This document shows, in pieces, positions 20,433-32,128 of a DNA stretch of 64,000 nt. The DNA lies in contig JAOPGA020000995.1 of the NCBI GenBank assembly GCA_026419775.2, positions 56,599-120,598 on the forward strand. Direction: 5' to 3'. The translations under genes were made by a program, and so were the position numbers. Origin of the DNA: Acrasis kona. Lineage: Eukaryota > Heterolobosea > Eutetramitea > Acrasida > Acrasidae. Under the pieces are notes generated by a model. The model searched no databases, was not told the origin of the DNA, and saw only the letters and a program-made list of their open reading frames with translations. Position 1 is the stretch's first letter; the number at the start of each line of letters is the position of its first letter.

Positions 20433-21607
20433 TCAAAGTTTAGATTTTATTAATGCCAACAATTGTTTTTCTTCATTGCTTTGAATTGGATTTTGCTTTT
20501 GTACTTTCATTCTTGTTTCTGGTGTGTCACTCCTATCAGCAATTAGTATATCCTTTATGACATGTTCAAATTCAGGTAACTTGATCGTTGTAGATGATGC
20601 ATCCTCCACACTTTTGATTATCGCTTGAGACAAGTACTCCGTCCATTGATTTGATTTTTGTTTCTCCATCTGTCCCATCTGTGCAGCCAACAACAATTCG
20701 CTCAGCTTTAGATCTCTAGTTAACTGTTCTATTTTGGTGGCTTTCTTCTTCTTGATTTCATCTAGTGCAGTTATTAGTGTATTGGGACCCTCTTTTCTAC
20801 GGACAGTTAGTGACGGAACAAAGGATTCTTACAGTTTGGATTTTAGTTGATGTAGGCTTGGAACTGCGACTTCTACTTGCATGATTGGGGCAGGATTTGA
20901 TTTGGCCTCGGGGTCGCTCATGTTATTTTGTACAAGTGTATTCTGAGCCAATACATTTTCTTCTTGTTCATCTTTGTTTGAGGGTATAACACCATCAAAC
21001 TCAAATGATTTTAGAATTTTTAGGGTTAGGTAATGATCTTGTTTCGGCTTGTATATATCTGGAAGTAATGACTCAGAGGGTTGTGACAGCAACTCTTTAT
21101 GGAACAGTTCAAGGTTAGATGAAAATGTATTAAAATTATCAATTTGTTTCCTCTCTTGCGGCAAAACAACCTCTTGATGTGAGAAAATTTACAACTATAA
21201 TCAAATACTTTATTAATGTAATCCTCCTGCTCTTTTCTACGCTCCTCTTCTATTTTCTCTTGTTCAGAGTCTTCAATTTGTTGTGTTATTTGATTGTTCT
21301 AAGAATGTTATTAACAATAAGACAAAAGTGCTTACCTCCTCGGTGGTGGTTTGTGGCACATCATCTTCGATAGGTTGTGTAGTAATAAGGCCTTTTTTGA
21401 TCGCCTCTTTCAAAAACAACAAAAAATCTTGATAGAATTCTGTATCTGTTTGTTTTGGCTCTTCCGGTTCAATTTGAGGTCTCGGATTTAATAGTTGGTG
21501 AGAATACTGTTCTACAATCTTCTTAATTTCTAAAGCTTTAATCTCACAATTCAGTTTTAGATACCAATAGGAACACCATCACCATCAAAGTTGGCCTTCA
21601 TTTTCAT
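20433..21607 (-). CDS. Uncharacterised five-exon helical protein
   Basis: Exons 21607-21565, 21529-21336, 21298-21209, 21170-20833 and 20796-20433, with introns of 35, 37, 38 and 36 nt; all phases agree, giving 342 aa. It is Glu/Gln/Lys-rich and mostly helical. A charged segment (EQEKIEEERRKEQEDY) lies near residue 95, with further helices at ITALDEIKKKKATKIEQL and LKLSELLLAAQMGQMEKQ. No domain is recognised. No TM or signal segment is present. The start has two in-frame ATGs (ATGAAAATG). Confidence 0.62.
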
Positions 21608-22045
21608 AGAATTGTTACAAAATTTTAATTACCGAAGACAACCGATGTTATAATATTAGCAAGAGTATAAAGTAGTTAGGGCTCCTATCAGAACGCTTTC
21701 AAAGAATTCTTTTCCGAAACAAACTTTAATTGAAAACTAACTCTTGAAATAAAAGCGAAATGTCGACATTCGAAAATAATGACAATAAAGAAACAAGCGA
21801 CCCGATATTCTAGGTAAACATCTTGTAAATTTCGTTTTAAAGTTTGAAACAACTCACCACGTAACACAACTGCATTTTTATTGAGCTAAACAAATGGATA
21901 AAAATATTTATTGTTCTGTCTTTAGCATGTTTTATACAGAAAACAAGGGTGGAAATCTCAAATATAAGTTGCTCAAAATAACCTCACCCTTGATCATTTG
22001 ATCACACACAATCCACACCCAGCAATTCCATTGTTGCTAAAACTA
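21608..22045. other. Intergenic / decayed stretch
   Basis: AT-rich DNA between the five-exon gene and the nuclease-like remnant. No convincing ORF or RNA gene was seen. The part next to 22046 may be further decayed sequence or the 3' end of the remnant. Confidence 0.3.
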
Positions 22046-22518
22046 CTAATGGACTTTATATCCATCACCAGAGGGAACCACAAGTATTATTTTTTTATTA
22101 TCACATTTTTGAACATATCGATCCGACGCAATATCTGCTCCAATGGCACATATAATATTCTTGACATTGTCAAAAATGTCAGGTCTCTCCACTTGGTCTA
22201 ATCATCCTTGAATTGCAGAGCGTCGCGAAACTAAATGTTTAAAATCATGGTCCATGATTTCGTGCTTGACTTCTACAATAAAAATTGTTTTGCCATCTTT
22301 ACTAATGAGAAGCACATCTGTTTCATGAAATTCTAATCCTGCTTCTCTCATTTCATGATAATTTAATGTTCTGAACTCATAAAGGTGGTCAAGTGAAGTA
22401 AGTATAATTTTATTTTCGGTAGCCTTGTACCATTTGTCTAGATTTTTTGCATGTTATGTTGATTGGATTTTGTCAAGTCAGAAACATCTTTTGATGTCTG
22501 AGCTGCTTGTTTGTTCAT
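22046..22518 (-). pseudogene. PD-(D/E)XK nuclease-like remnant
   Basis: The minus strand encodes a recognisable endonuclease-like core. HETDVLLISKDGKTIFIVEV, followed by a Lys, supplies the D..ExK pattern. A later hydrophobic strand pair (NIICAIGADIASDRY, KIILVVPSGDGYKV) is typical of uncharacterised PD-(D/E)XK proteins. The reading frame is interrupted about twice, so it looks disabled as written, unless introns or sequencing errors explain it. It begins at an ATG overlapping the stop of the next ORF upstream (ATGA). Origin by transfer is possible but not shown. Confidence 0.5.
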
Positions 22519-22895
22519 TTTTTGATGTATAGATAAAGCACAGCATTCTTCCTGATCGTTGGTACCATTAGAATCGATTTATGCAGATGGGTCTTGCTCA
22601 TGCCCTTGTATCTCATACAATTAGTGAGATGCTCCCTTGCTTCTTTGTCTAGGTTGTCCAATTCGAAAAGATTGCCTTCGACATAAACTTTGCTAAATGT
22701 ATTTTTCGAAAGGTCAATTATATTGCTGACTGATATATTTGTTAACGCGTTATTGCCCAGATCGGTACTTCCTTTTGGATTATTGGGGGCTTTGATAATA
22801 ATTTGATGTAGAATGTTGAATGCTGCGTCATTCTCTTCCCCTAAAATTGATGAATTCACACTCCTTTTGTTGCTCCCAGTTTGAGATGATAACAT
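22515..22895 (-). CDS. Orphan ORF next to nuclease-like remnant
   Basis: 126 aa from an ATG at 22895. It is hydrophilic, Asn/Ser/Lys-rich, with the segment EGNLFELDNLDKEAREHLTN and a hydrophobic end (VLYLYIKK). No domain is recognised. It may be the intact N-terminal part of the same locus as the downstream PD-(D/E)XK-like remnant, whose ATG overlaps its stop codon. It lies 117 bp from the divergent tubulin cofactor start. Confidence 0.4.
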   Translation of the reverse strand: MLSSQTGSNKRSVNSSILGEENDAAFNILHQIIIKAPNNPKGSTDLGNNALTNISVSNIIDLSKNTFSKVYVEGNLFELDNLDKEAREHLTNCMRYKGMSKTHLHKSILMVPTIRKNAVLYLYIKK

Positions 22896-23012
22896 CGGAT
22901 GGCGGGAAAATGAACTGAATATAACATCAATCCATTAATTGCCTTAAAATAAGTTGGTCATGTGCGAACAACAAATTTTGATCAACTTGAACTTGAGATC
23001 AAACAATTAAGA

Positions 23013-24865
23013 ATGGAGGACATCAAAGTCGGGAATAGATTTATTTACGATGGAGCAGATAAAGGAATTATAAAATATATTGGAAAGCTTGAAGGATCTA
23101 AGGAACCTGATGCAGTCTGGGTTGGTGTTGAATGGGAGAATAATGTAATCATTCTCGTACTCTTCCATTTTTCTAAAACAATAGGGACGTGGAAAAAATG
23201 ATGGAGAAGCATTTGGAAAAAGATACTTCCAGACTAACCCAAGTTCTGCATCTTTCATCAAACATGGCGTGTTTACAAAGAATGCGAACGTAGAGGTATC
23301 TTTCTTGTCTGCTATGGTAGACAAATATAAACAAGTAAAATTTATTGTGAAAAATTCTAACTCCATTCTCAAGGAGGGAGATTCTGAAATGTCCTTCTCA
23401 AAGAACATCACAGCTACTCTAGTTGGTCGCGAAAAAGTTGAGAAGTTGCTGAGTCAAATAGACAAATTGAGGAAAGTTGGTCTACAGGGTAAAGGCATCA
23501 CTCATGTTGAGTCAGAGGTAGCCAACTACACACCACGTGAGTCAAGTATTTTTCATTTCTTCACATTCAAAGTAATTGAAGACGTTGATCTTGCAGGCAA
23601 CATGCTAGATCACTTTCCAATGGAATTTACCAAACTCCGCCTTAAAACTCTATTACTATCACATAATCCAATCAAAACACCACCCTCAGGGTTATTTGAA
23701 CACTTAAAAGTACTTGTATTGAATGGTATTCCATGGACCATACAAACACTAGGGCAAGCACTTCAGTTCACACCCGTTCTAGAGGAGTTACATTTTAGAG
23801 ATAACCAAGTTGTTGATCTAGGTGACATCAAGTGGGGAAACCTCAAGACACTTTATCTAGCCGGTAACAAATTAAGTCAGTGGAGCGAAATTGAAAAACT
23901 AGGATCCATACCAACGTAACGATTCATTTTTCAGTACATAACATTTTTGTAGTTTAGAGTGGTTGGTACTTACAAAGAACCAATTGACCTCTGTACAGTA
24001 TAAACCAGGATCGTTTCAAAACCTAAGAGCACTTTCAATCGGAGACAACCAAATAAATTCATATGAAACGGTTAATGAGCTGAACAATTTTCCAAACCTT
24101 AACGAAGTCAGAATGGACAACAATCCCATTTCCAACTTGCATGGATTAATTGACACTAGGCAGTTTGTGATTGGAAGAATCAAAAAGCTGAGCATTTTGA
24201 ACGGAAGTGAAGTAAAGAACAAGGAAAGAATAGACTCTGAAAAATATTACTTGCGATTTATTGGAAATGAACGTTTCAAGCTACTAGAGAAGAACAAAAA
24301 AGATCAGGTAACTTTTTTCCATCATTTACATCATTGACACGTTGTGATAGGATTTCATGAACTTCAACCCTAGGTACCAAGAATTGAGCGCCAAGTATGG
24401 CGATCCTCTAGAACTCTTGATGGAATTTAAAGAACGTAGTCGCGAAACAGTTGTCAAGAAGGCAAGAGCTGACACTGTGTGTAAGTTACATTTTTTAAAA
24501 GTTACTAATCCATGTCAGCACTAATTATTAAAAATGAGATCAACAATGAAGAAATCAACAAAAAGTTTGCCAAAAGCTTAACGGTTCACAAAATGAAACA
24601 ATTGATACAACGACTGTGGAAAATTGATCCATCAAAACAAAGACTTTTCTACGTAGAATCCCGTTCTACGCCAAACCTGATGGACGACAATTACAAGGAA
24701 ATTGGATTCTATGGCATCGACGATGGAGGACACATTCTAGTTCAAATCATTGACGAAGAAAAGGAGAAGAAGGAAGCCATGGAAAGACACCACTCACAAA
24801 TTGAAAGGATGAAGAAACAGGAGGGAGATGCAGATCAACAAGTTCAATGGAAGAAACTAATGTAG
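23013..24865 (+). CDS. TBCE: Tubulin-folding cofactor E
   Basis: Six exons, 23013-23144, 23185-23536, 23573-23915, 23953-24307, 24351-24480 and 24519-24865 (introns 40, 36, 37, 43 and 38 nt), give 552 aa. The family order is complete. First comes an N-terminal CAP-Gly (VGVEWENN|GRGKNDG, then FQTNPSSASF). A run of LRRs follows (VDLAGNMLDHFP, LFEHLKVLVLNG, LKTLYLAGNKL). The C-terminus is ubiquitin-like, ending HILVQIIDEEK. TBCE binds alpha-tubulin and acts with cofactors C, D and B in dimer assembly. I chose the ATG at 23013, just before the CAP-Gly; the frame upstream has no ATG. Intron 2 is 36 nt with no stop. Confidence 0.94.
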
Positions 24866-25049
24866 AATAAAGATTGCTTTGTGACGTGAACCTGTATTTT
24901 TTGAGCCCGTGTTTTACTATGCATTTTCTGTCGTACCTCCTTGACGGTAACAATTACCGAATAAAATATTCCTGATAATTTCCCTTCCGGGGGAACCTTC
25001 TTCTTTTGAAGATTTTATCCCCTTATTTATTCTTACAAAATTACCAAAC

Positions 25050-27220
25050 ATGCCTTCACCGCAGCCCCTAACACCTGAGGAACGAGAGGACTCCCCGACT
25101 CAGGGCGGGACACTTGCACCACACGCATGTAGTAACTGTAAGAATGGACATAGGAGGTGCGACCGCGCACTACCAATCTGTACAGAGTGCCTCGGAAAGA
25201 AAAAACCTTGTGCTTATGACGAGTTGCCAAAGAAAAGAGGCCCCAAGAAAGGGGAAAGTAGGTCACGAAATAAATATGAACCATATAGTCTGGACGGGGC
25301 TGAAAAGCCGAAGGGTAGGCGGAAGAGCAAGGTGATTGAGTCAGTTAGTGAGGGTCAAGGTAGAGAGATGGACTCCTCTCCTCAGCAAGTGAACTATTGT
25401 GGTCAAATGTCGACTATGGGCTTCCCCACTAGTCAGACCAACATACCCGTATACGTCACACATCAAATTAGTCCTACCCTACCACAAACACTTTCAAACA
25501 GTCCACAGAATACAATACAAAATTCCACATTAAATAATGTGATGATGAGGCATTATGCGGTACAGCAACAACACCAACAGCAGCAACAACACCAACAAAT
25601 ACAACAACACCAACCAATTTTAACATTTAAGCCAGAGGAGCAAACTCACGTCAAAACCGAACTCCCCATTCAGAACGTTAACAACTTACAACCCTCGCTC
25701 GTCGGGGGAGTCGGGCCCGCTCAGTTGACCCCAGAATCTCTTGACAGATACTTTGAGCACCTCTACCTCAACACGCCGTGTATAGAGAGAGGCAAGGCCA
25801 ACTCCATCATTTACTATTTAAGGAATCTAAGAGGAGAGAGCGCGCCTTATTCACCCACACCCGATAGCAACGACATGGCCGTCATCTTCTCCATGCAGTG
25901 TAAGACCTTCCACCTCATACATTTTTACTAACATTAACAGCTTGGTTTTATAGAAGGTTTGGCCTCAAGAGTCTTGCCATCAAAAGCTTTGACAGGAGCA
26001 GAGAGATAATATGTAAATCGTTCGACAGGCTGTACGATAGTTTCTCCATAGCCGCCAGTTACGGCTTCCTTGGAATTTGTATTGTAGAAGAAGGAGAGTT
26101 CAACACCGCAATGTACTACTTTGATAATTTGAAAAAATACCTGGACCGGAGCAACCTCAGACGCGTGGCAGCCAACAAGTTGGAAGCAGAACTTCAGCGC
26201 ATAAGAGAACAGCACATGTTTTACATTTACATGACCGGCGTCTACTATGCACAGGGTAGCGCCAACCTGGCCATCATTGTAAAATCACTCATGCATACTC
26301 ACTTTATCATGAAGCAATATCGCTCCCTATCGGATCTATGGCAACAGCATGGAGGCAACATGCCCGACGACAAGTATGAAGAATATGTCAATTCGCAAGA
26401 ATTCGCAGACTTTGCTCCCTTCCTGGACATTATCTACAATGACGTCAAGAACAATACGGATCACTTCCGGCTGGACCTCAACATGATTGATTTGCTGTGG
26501 GCCAAGTATCAACAGAGTTACGAAAACTTTAGCAAGCAGAGGAGCGTTCCAGAAGTAGACGTCAGCATGCGAAAGACTGCATTCTTGATGGTATCACAGG
26601 GCCTCAAATTACAATTCTTGAAGCAGAGCGGAAGGATGAGCGAAGACATTTCGAGGAAAACTGCAGACCACATCACCATGCTTAGCATGAGCGAAGGTTT
26701 CACATTGTGTCATCATGTGGCTGTACAGCCCGTTGCCCTGGCAGCACTGACGCACATGCATGCCTTGGAGAGAAGCACCGACGCGGAGGACAGGGTTACG
26801 TTGCTGGACAAGTTGAGGATGGATTTGAAGGCGCTCAACTACATGGCCGACAAGTACAACATTGTAACCATACGGTACAGAATGTTAATTGTAAACTTGG
26901 AAAAAGTAATTGCACAGAACGAGAGAGTTTATTCTCCTAATGTTGTTAATTCACGTAATGTTCATTATTATGCACAATCACCTCCTTCTGCTCACAATCC
27001 ATCTCCACAGGCTGTTATTTCTTCTTCCAATCCTTGTGATTCTTTCCCCCACTTGTTCGAAACGCATGCTATAGATGAGTCGCCGGTCAAGTCCAGCAAC
27101 AACGAGATCAATACCAATAACCTAGAGCATATATTGACGGAGATTCTGAGTGACGGCGGCAATGTGGTTGGCGACCATCCAAACTTCACACAAGGTACAG
27201 AGGAGTTGATGTTTTTGTAA
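25050..27220 (+). CDS. Zn2Cys6 (GAL4-type) transcription regulator
   Basis: Exons 25050-25899 and 25941-27220 (41-nt intron) give 709 aa. Residues 27-54 form a binuclear zinc cluster: C27-x2-C30-x6-C37-x6-C44-x2-C47-x6-C54, flanked by basic KKRGPKKG. A Gln/His-rich run (QQQHQQQQQHQQIQQHQ) lies near 175. The C-terminal half is helical (SFDRLYDSFSIAAS, VKSLMHTHFIMKQY), resembling fungal-type middle-homology regions. It should be nuclear and DNA-binding. The class is abundant in fungi and scattered in amoebae. The target genes are unknown; isocitrate lyase is a near neighbour but a link is speculation. Confidence 0.85.
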
Positions 27221-27424
27221 ATTATTAAAATACTTTTTGTTGAAGTGTGTGTTGAATTATCATTTGTTCGGAACGTGGAGGTTAGGAGTGGAAATATGCT
27301 TATGAGCTTGCTATATATTCAATTATTTTAAAGTTGTTACAAACTATAGGTAAAAGTAGTATAAAAAGTAGGCAGTTACACAGTTTTCAAGAAAGGTTCT
27401 AAATCAACTTAAGATACAGATGTA

Positions 27425-28646
27425 ATGTCTAATAGACTTGTTGTAATTAATCACTTGTGACCACCTTGCGTCAAATGAATTTGTTTTTCAGACAACCGAA
27501 AAAGAGACATTGAATGAGGTTGTGGTTCAAGATTCTGAGCGGACATATGCTGATGACGACCTGAACAAGATGACTGTCAAAGAGATTTGCAAGGAGCATC
27601 GCATTTCCCAGATTGGAGAAAAGAATGAAATAATTTCTCGCATCCAAAGGGTGGAGTGGATAGACACAACAAGTTATGGTATACGAATAATTTTGATGTT
27701 ATTGTAGAGAATTTGAAACACATTTATTATAATACAGCAATAGAAATTTCTTCTATACATGTATGCTTTAATCATCCTCATCCTTGTTTCTCCGATGAAC
27801 ATTTTTGACACAAAGAATTACTCAAGTGGATTGAATCCTGTAAACTTTTGTCCAAAATGTTATCGAAACATTCTGGATTGAGGTGTTATCTTCTTTGAAG
27901 GAAGCAACTAATGTGAGGACCTTTTGTAACTTAACCCTAAGTGGCAAAAAACATGAACAAAAACAAAAGTACTATTGCTTGGTGTAATACTTAATATTCA
28001 TCTATAGCTGAAGGGACCCGTAAACAAGATGCCACACTTTCTAAAGATGGAGGTGATGAAGATACAGGAAAAATCATGAGAATTAAGCAATTCCCGTAAG
28101 AGTACAGAAGTATGTGCTTGTGGAGCAGTCTTACATGATTACTTCTTGTTTAAAGATCCATCGATGGTTATGATTGAAAGGCTTCGGAAAGAGTCCATTT
28201 GGGGTAAGGTTTGTCTTCGTACATGATTGCTCAAGTTGATTACAAAAAGTGTCAATATTACCGCAACTCCTACAAACACAAGAAAGGGATTGTTGATTGG
28301 TGCATTCAGACCCATCCGAATGTTGCAGATTGCCACTGACAGAGAAGAAAAGATCACCAGCGATGTCGAGCGATCCATGTACGAGAATATTAAAGTAAGT
28401 AACGATTTTCCCCATAATTAGAATGTTGCAGAGTCAAGCAGAGTTAGAAGAGAGCACATGATCAGTGCAGGAAAATGTATTGGAGGGGTAATTAGACTAC
28501 AAGTGAAGGAAGACGTAGAAGGTGTACATTATCGTTATATCAAGGTAAATGGATCGACATTTGAGGCTAAAGATGATACGAAATCAAAGATTTTCAATGA
28601 CTCGTTTGCCATACTCAAAGATGGATTTGTAGGTGCAAAACAATAA
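27425..28646 (+). CDS. SAP-domain-like multi-exon gene, splicing partly resolved
   Basis: A short exon (27425-27442, MSNRLV) and a 49-nt intron lead to an exon from 27492. That exon encodes a helix-extension-helix segment like a SAP DNA-binding motif (LNKMTVKEICKEHRISQIGE, then KNEIISRI). Downstream coding-like pieces include HSGLRTFCNLT (across a 35-nt intron near 27898), EGTRKQDATLSKDGGDEDTG and, near the end, GLLIGAFRPIRMLQIATD. The last join is clear: ..YENIK at 28394 to SSRVRREHM at about 28434. The final exon ends KDGFVGAKQ at 28646. The middle exons at 27700-28210 have alternatives, so the protein length is uncertain. No catalytic family is recognised. Confidence 0.45.
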
Positions 28647-29300
28647 ACCAACTCCCTGTTTTGAAAAATACCTGTTTTAATTTTCCCTTGCAAAAAAACT
28701 TTCAAAACACGTGTTTGGTCCATGCACGCTGTTGGATTTAACCGTCTATTCTTTTAAACAAGGGGGTTTCAAGGAGTTGAAACATTCAATCAACTGTCAA
28801 TAGCTAGTTTATTCAGAGTAAAATCAACACTTGTATTTTTGTTCGGGCAACGATGGGATTACCATGAATTTTTTATGGAAGCTGATTGTCTTTACAAAAA
28901 ATATGGAACTAGCAAGTCTATACTCACATTTATTACCCTCTTCGCATCCGCTCACCTCACAGACAAAAGATAAAGAATAGTACTTCAAAATGAAGTAGGC
29001 GCGTTTTTAAGCAGTGGTTAGAGCGTGTGTGGTTGAATGAAAAAGAGGATGATGAGAAAGACGATTTGCAAGAATTGGTTCAAAAGATCTTCGATGACTA
29101 CTGTTAAAAATATATGATACCCACTGTTCGCCAGGAAAAACCAAAGCGATTGAATTGTTTTTTNAAAGCAAGTTTGGAGTAGTTATGAAAGAATAATTGG
29201 TGACGAGGAGATTAGGATTACCACTGAACAAAGTGGTGCTTGCCAAACATCAAATAAATATATCCTTTATATACACCCTAGTCAAGTAAAAAATTTTTAT
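28647..29300. other. Intergenic, includes one unresolved base
   Basis: Mostly AT-rich and non-coding between the SAP-like gene and the isocitrate lyase stop. It holds the short open stretch described separately at 28994-29107. One ambiguous base (N) lies at 29164, so reading frames across it cannot be trusted. Confidence 0.4.
28994..29107 (+). other. Short coding-like stretch, possible terminal exon
   Basis: An open frame of 37 residues, FKQWLERVWLNEKEDDEK followed by a helical QELVQKIFDDYC end and a stop. Composition looks like a real protein C-terminus. No start or upstream exon could be tied to it. It may be the last exon of a small gene or a relic. Confidence 0.22.
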
Positions 29301-31001
29301 TTACATCTTCTTTCTAACGTCAAATTGCTTTTCAGTTACTTCCTTACCCATGGCACAAGTAGACGCTCCACCACCAGATACAATCTTTACAGCTCTATCA
29401 ACAATCTCAGCACCACTCCATTTCTGATGAGTCAAAGTTTCGACGCCGTGTTCTCTTTCCATACGTTGGATGTTTTGTACGTAAGCCAACATTTTATTAC
29501 CGTGTGCATAATCCTTTGCGAACAAGTCAATGCTTAACGAGTTTGCATGGAAACCAGCAAGTGTGATGAACTGCCATACAAATCCATGGTCTCCCAACCT
29601 GTCAGTGAACAACTTGATCTCCTCATCGCTCATGCCTGCATTGTCCCAGTTGAATGAAGGTGACAAGTTATAAGCCAACCATTTGTCGGGGAAGTGTCTC
29701 TTTACAACGTTCGAGAATTTGACGGCCTCCTTCAAGATGGGTTTTGCTGTCTCCATCCAAAGTAAGTCGCTGTAGGGAGCAAAGGCGACCGCACGTGAGA
29801 TGCACATGTCGGTACCTCCTCTAACACGATAGAAACCTTCTCTTGTTCTTGGTTTTTCCCAGTCAAAGTAGACGTCGGCACCTAAAATGCTCTTGGCAAG
29901 CTTTCTGGCGCCAAGGTTACCGAGCGGCTTGGTTAAGTCATTGTATTGGCGCATGAATTCTTCAATGTGAGCTTCCTTGTTGTCAATGTTGCTCTCCTTG
30001 ATGGCCTTGACGACTGCATGGTCGAATGTGACTAGTTCTGCTTGTTTTTCCCAGGCAGCCATCTTCTCTTGTACTTCTGAACGTGTGGCGCCATTGTGTT
30101 GCATTTCTGTAATAACGTCATTCAAGTGTTCTAGCTCTTGATTGCATGTTCCAAGGATGAAGGCATGGTCACGTGGGTCAATGTTGTTATCTAACAATTG
30201 AGCTGATTCGGCATCAGTTCTGCTGACTAGTAACACCTCGGAACCCATAACGTCAGCTTGGAGTCTTGCGGCGACCAATCTGTCAATGTGTTCTTGGGTG
30301 GAGACAAGCACCTTACCGGCCATATGTCCGCACTTTTTGGTACCTGGCTTTTGGTCCTCAAAGTGAACACCTGCGGCACCAGCCTCAATAAACATCTTCA
30401 TGAGTTTCATGATTGCAGTAGTTCCACCATGACCAGTGTCACCATCAGCAATAATCGGGGTGAAGTGGTCGATAGGTTCGTTTCTTATGCGTTGTTCAGG
30501 TGTTAGCCTTGAGCGGTCCTCTCTTTGCTTTCTATCATGGAAAGTTTGTGCACGGAATAATTGGTCAACCTTATTTGGCACAGTGTCCATAGGGTAATCT
30601 GCCAAGTCTGGACCTGGTTCGTTGCTTGTCGAAGCAGTGCTACTGCTCTGCCAACCACTCACGTATATTGTCTTGAGGTACTTTGCCATCTGCACCACTT
30701 GAACGGGGTCTAAGGCACCAAATGTATGAGAGTATGAATTCTCTTTGGATAGACGCTGTAGTAGCTTGAATAGTTTGTGGTCAGTGCCTTGTCCATTCCT
30801 TCCGTTGACAGTTGGTACTGTGCCACGTAATGAAATGACATCTTGAGCAGTATATGTTCTGGTCAAACCAACGAATCTCTCACTCTTCCACCACTTTTGA
30901 AGTTGCTCTAATTCATTGCGGTCTCTTTCATTCTCTTCTTTGACCCAACGAGGTACTTGTTCTTGCATTTGAGCAGGATCTACGTTCATTTCTGATACCA
31001 T
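29301..31001 (-). CDS. ICL1: Isocitrate lyase
   Basis: Glyoxylate-cycle enzyme splitting isocitrate to glyoxylate and succinate; 566 aa, single exon. The catalytic [12 protein letters not shown] is present, and so are the metal/substrate-binding [21 protein letters not shown] and [18 protein letters not shown] is the Ser/Asn substrate loop. The length includes the extra middle region of eukaryotic (fungal/plant-type) lyases, longer than the ~430-aa bacterial form. The C-terminus, ..DVRKKM, is not a peroxisomal SKL-type signal. A cytosolic or otherwise targeted pathway is therefore possible. It lets the cell grow on acetate or fatty acids. Confidence 0.96.
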   Translation of the reverse strand: MVSEMNVDPAQMQEQVPRWVKEENERDRNELEQLQKWWKSERFVGLTRTYTAQDVISLRGTVPTVNGRNGQGTDHKLFKLLQRLSKENSYSHTFGALDPVQVVQMAKYLKTIYVSGWQSSSTASTSNEPGPDLADYPMDTVPNKVDQLFRAQTFHDRKQREDRSRLTPEQRIRNEPIDHFTPIIADGDTGHGGTTAIMKLMKMFIEAGAAGVHFEDQKPGTKKCGHMAGKVLVSTQEHIDRLVAARLQADVMGSEVLLVSRTDAESAQLLDNNIDPRDHAFILGTCNQELEHLNDVITEMQHNGATRSEVQEKMAAWEKQAELVTFDHAVVKAIKESNIDNKEAHIEEFMRQYNDLTKPLGNLGARKLAKSILGADVYFDWEKPRTREGFYRVRGGTDMCISRAVAFAPYSDLLWMETAKPILKEAVKFSNVVKRHFPDKWLAYNLSPSFNWDNAGMSDEEIKLFTDRLGDHGFVWQFITLAGFHANSLSIDLFAKDYAHGNKMLAYVQNIQRMEREHGVETLTHQKWSGAEIVDRAVKIVSGGGASTCAMGKEVTEKQFDVRKKM

Positions 31002-31538
31002 GGTCGTATTGTTGTTTTATGTTTATGTTTTTATTGTTTGAAGCTGCTCCGTTTTATCGAAGGCGGAGTAACTAAAAATAAATAGGAGAATAACGGAAGA
31101 ATTTTGATCTGCGCAAAAAGGATTGGAACATCTTGATAATATGCCTTTATATGTATTGAAATGAAAATAAATAGAATTTTGATTCGGTAATCACATTCTA
31201 TCAGAATAGTATACATGAGTAGCAATGTGAATTAAACCTGTTGACCGAGTGCAGAAAATAGGTGTTATCATCAATTAACTGTAAGTCTAAAGAAAAAGAA
31301 GCTCGCGGATCATTTGCGATGGGGAATATAGGAGATTTTGGAAGGGTGGTTGTAATTGAATATTCTATCAATTTGGTTTTTCCCTCCGATTCATTTTCAT
31401 CCTATTCCAAATATTCTATTTAACTAAGTACTTCCCTGAAAGTTTAGGTGCTGCACAAGCAGTTGTTTATAGATGGTAACTTTTTATAAATTGTAAGGAT
31501 GTTAAAGAGTTTTTGTAAAAAGCTACTATTTTGAAAGG
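31002..31538. promoter_or_regulatory. Divergent intergenic region, ICL1/Mpo1-like
   Basis: 537 bp upstream of both genes, with no ORF that looks coding. It is AT-rich and should hold both promoters. No specific operator was identified. Confidence 0.35.
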
Positions 31539-32128
31539 ATGGCAGTTCTTTCTGTTGCAGACCAGTTCGTCAACTATTATGAATACCATCAGAACAAGCA
31601 CAACCAATTAATTCACTTTATTTTTGTGCCTGTTATTTTACTCTCATTTATCATGCTACTTGGACTGGTACACGTACCAATTATTTCAACACCATCGGAA
31701 TTTCTAAACTTGTTCGTGGGAAACGCTGGTTTTATTGCAGCAGTTCCCTTGGTAGCTTACTATTTTGTTTTGGACCGTGAGGCAGGGGTAAGTTGAAGAT
31801 TTAAACCTCTTTTCATTTAATATAGGCTGTCATTTTGGCTGAGATTGTTGGATTTGTTGCTTTATCAACATATCTACAACTTTACGAGTCAAGGAGCACA
31901 TTCTACTTTATTGCTTTTCTATCACAAGTGTGTGGATGGGGCTTCCAATTCTTCGGTCATGGATTCTTTGAGGGTAGAAGACCAGCTCTCTTTGATAATA
32001 TTCTACAAACCCTAATAGCACCTTTATTTGTCGTGATTGAGGCCTTCTTTTTCCTTGGTTTGAAATCAGATTTGAAGAAGCAGGTGGAGGATGGATTATC
32101 AACAAGAAATGCCAGGAAGCAAAAATAA
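31539..32128 (+). CDS. Mpo1-like 2-hydroxy fatty acid dioxygenase (DUF962)
   Basis: Exons 31539-31787 and 31826-32128 (38-nt intron) give 183 aa. The first signature is YHQNKHNQLIHFIFVP near residue 16. The second is FQFFGHGFFEGRRPALFDN near residue 128. These His positions bind iron in yeast Mpo1, which acts in the ER on 2-hydroxy fatty acids from phytosphingosine breakdown. Four to five TM helices fit (VILLSFIMLLGLV, GFIAAVPLVAYYFVL, LIAPLFVVIEAFFFLG). The Lys-rich C-terminus (RNARKQK) may be an ER-retention signal, an inference. Confidence 0.88.

Noticed and set aside
29005-29090. A-box-like AGTGGTTAGAGCG suggesting a tRNA
   Set aside because: No B box or stems; the same bases read as a coding-like stretch.
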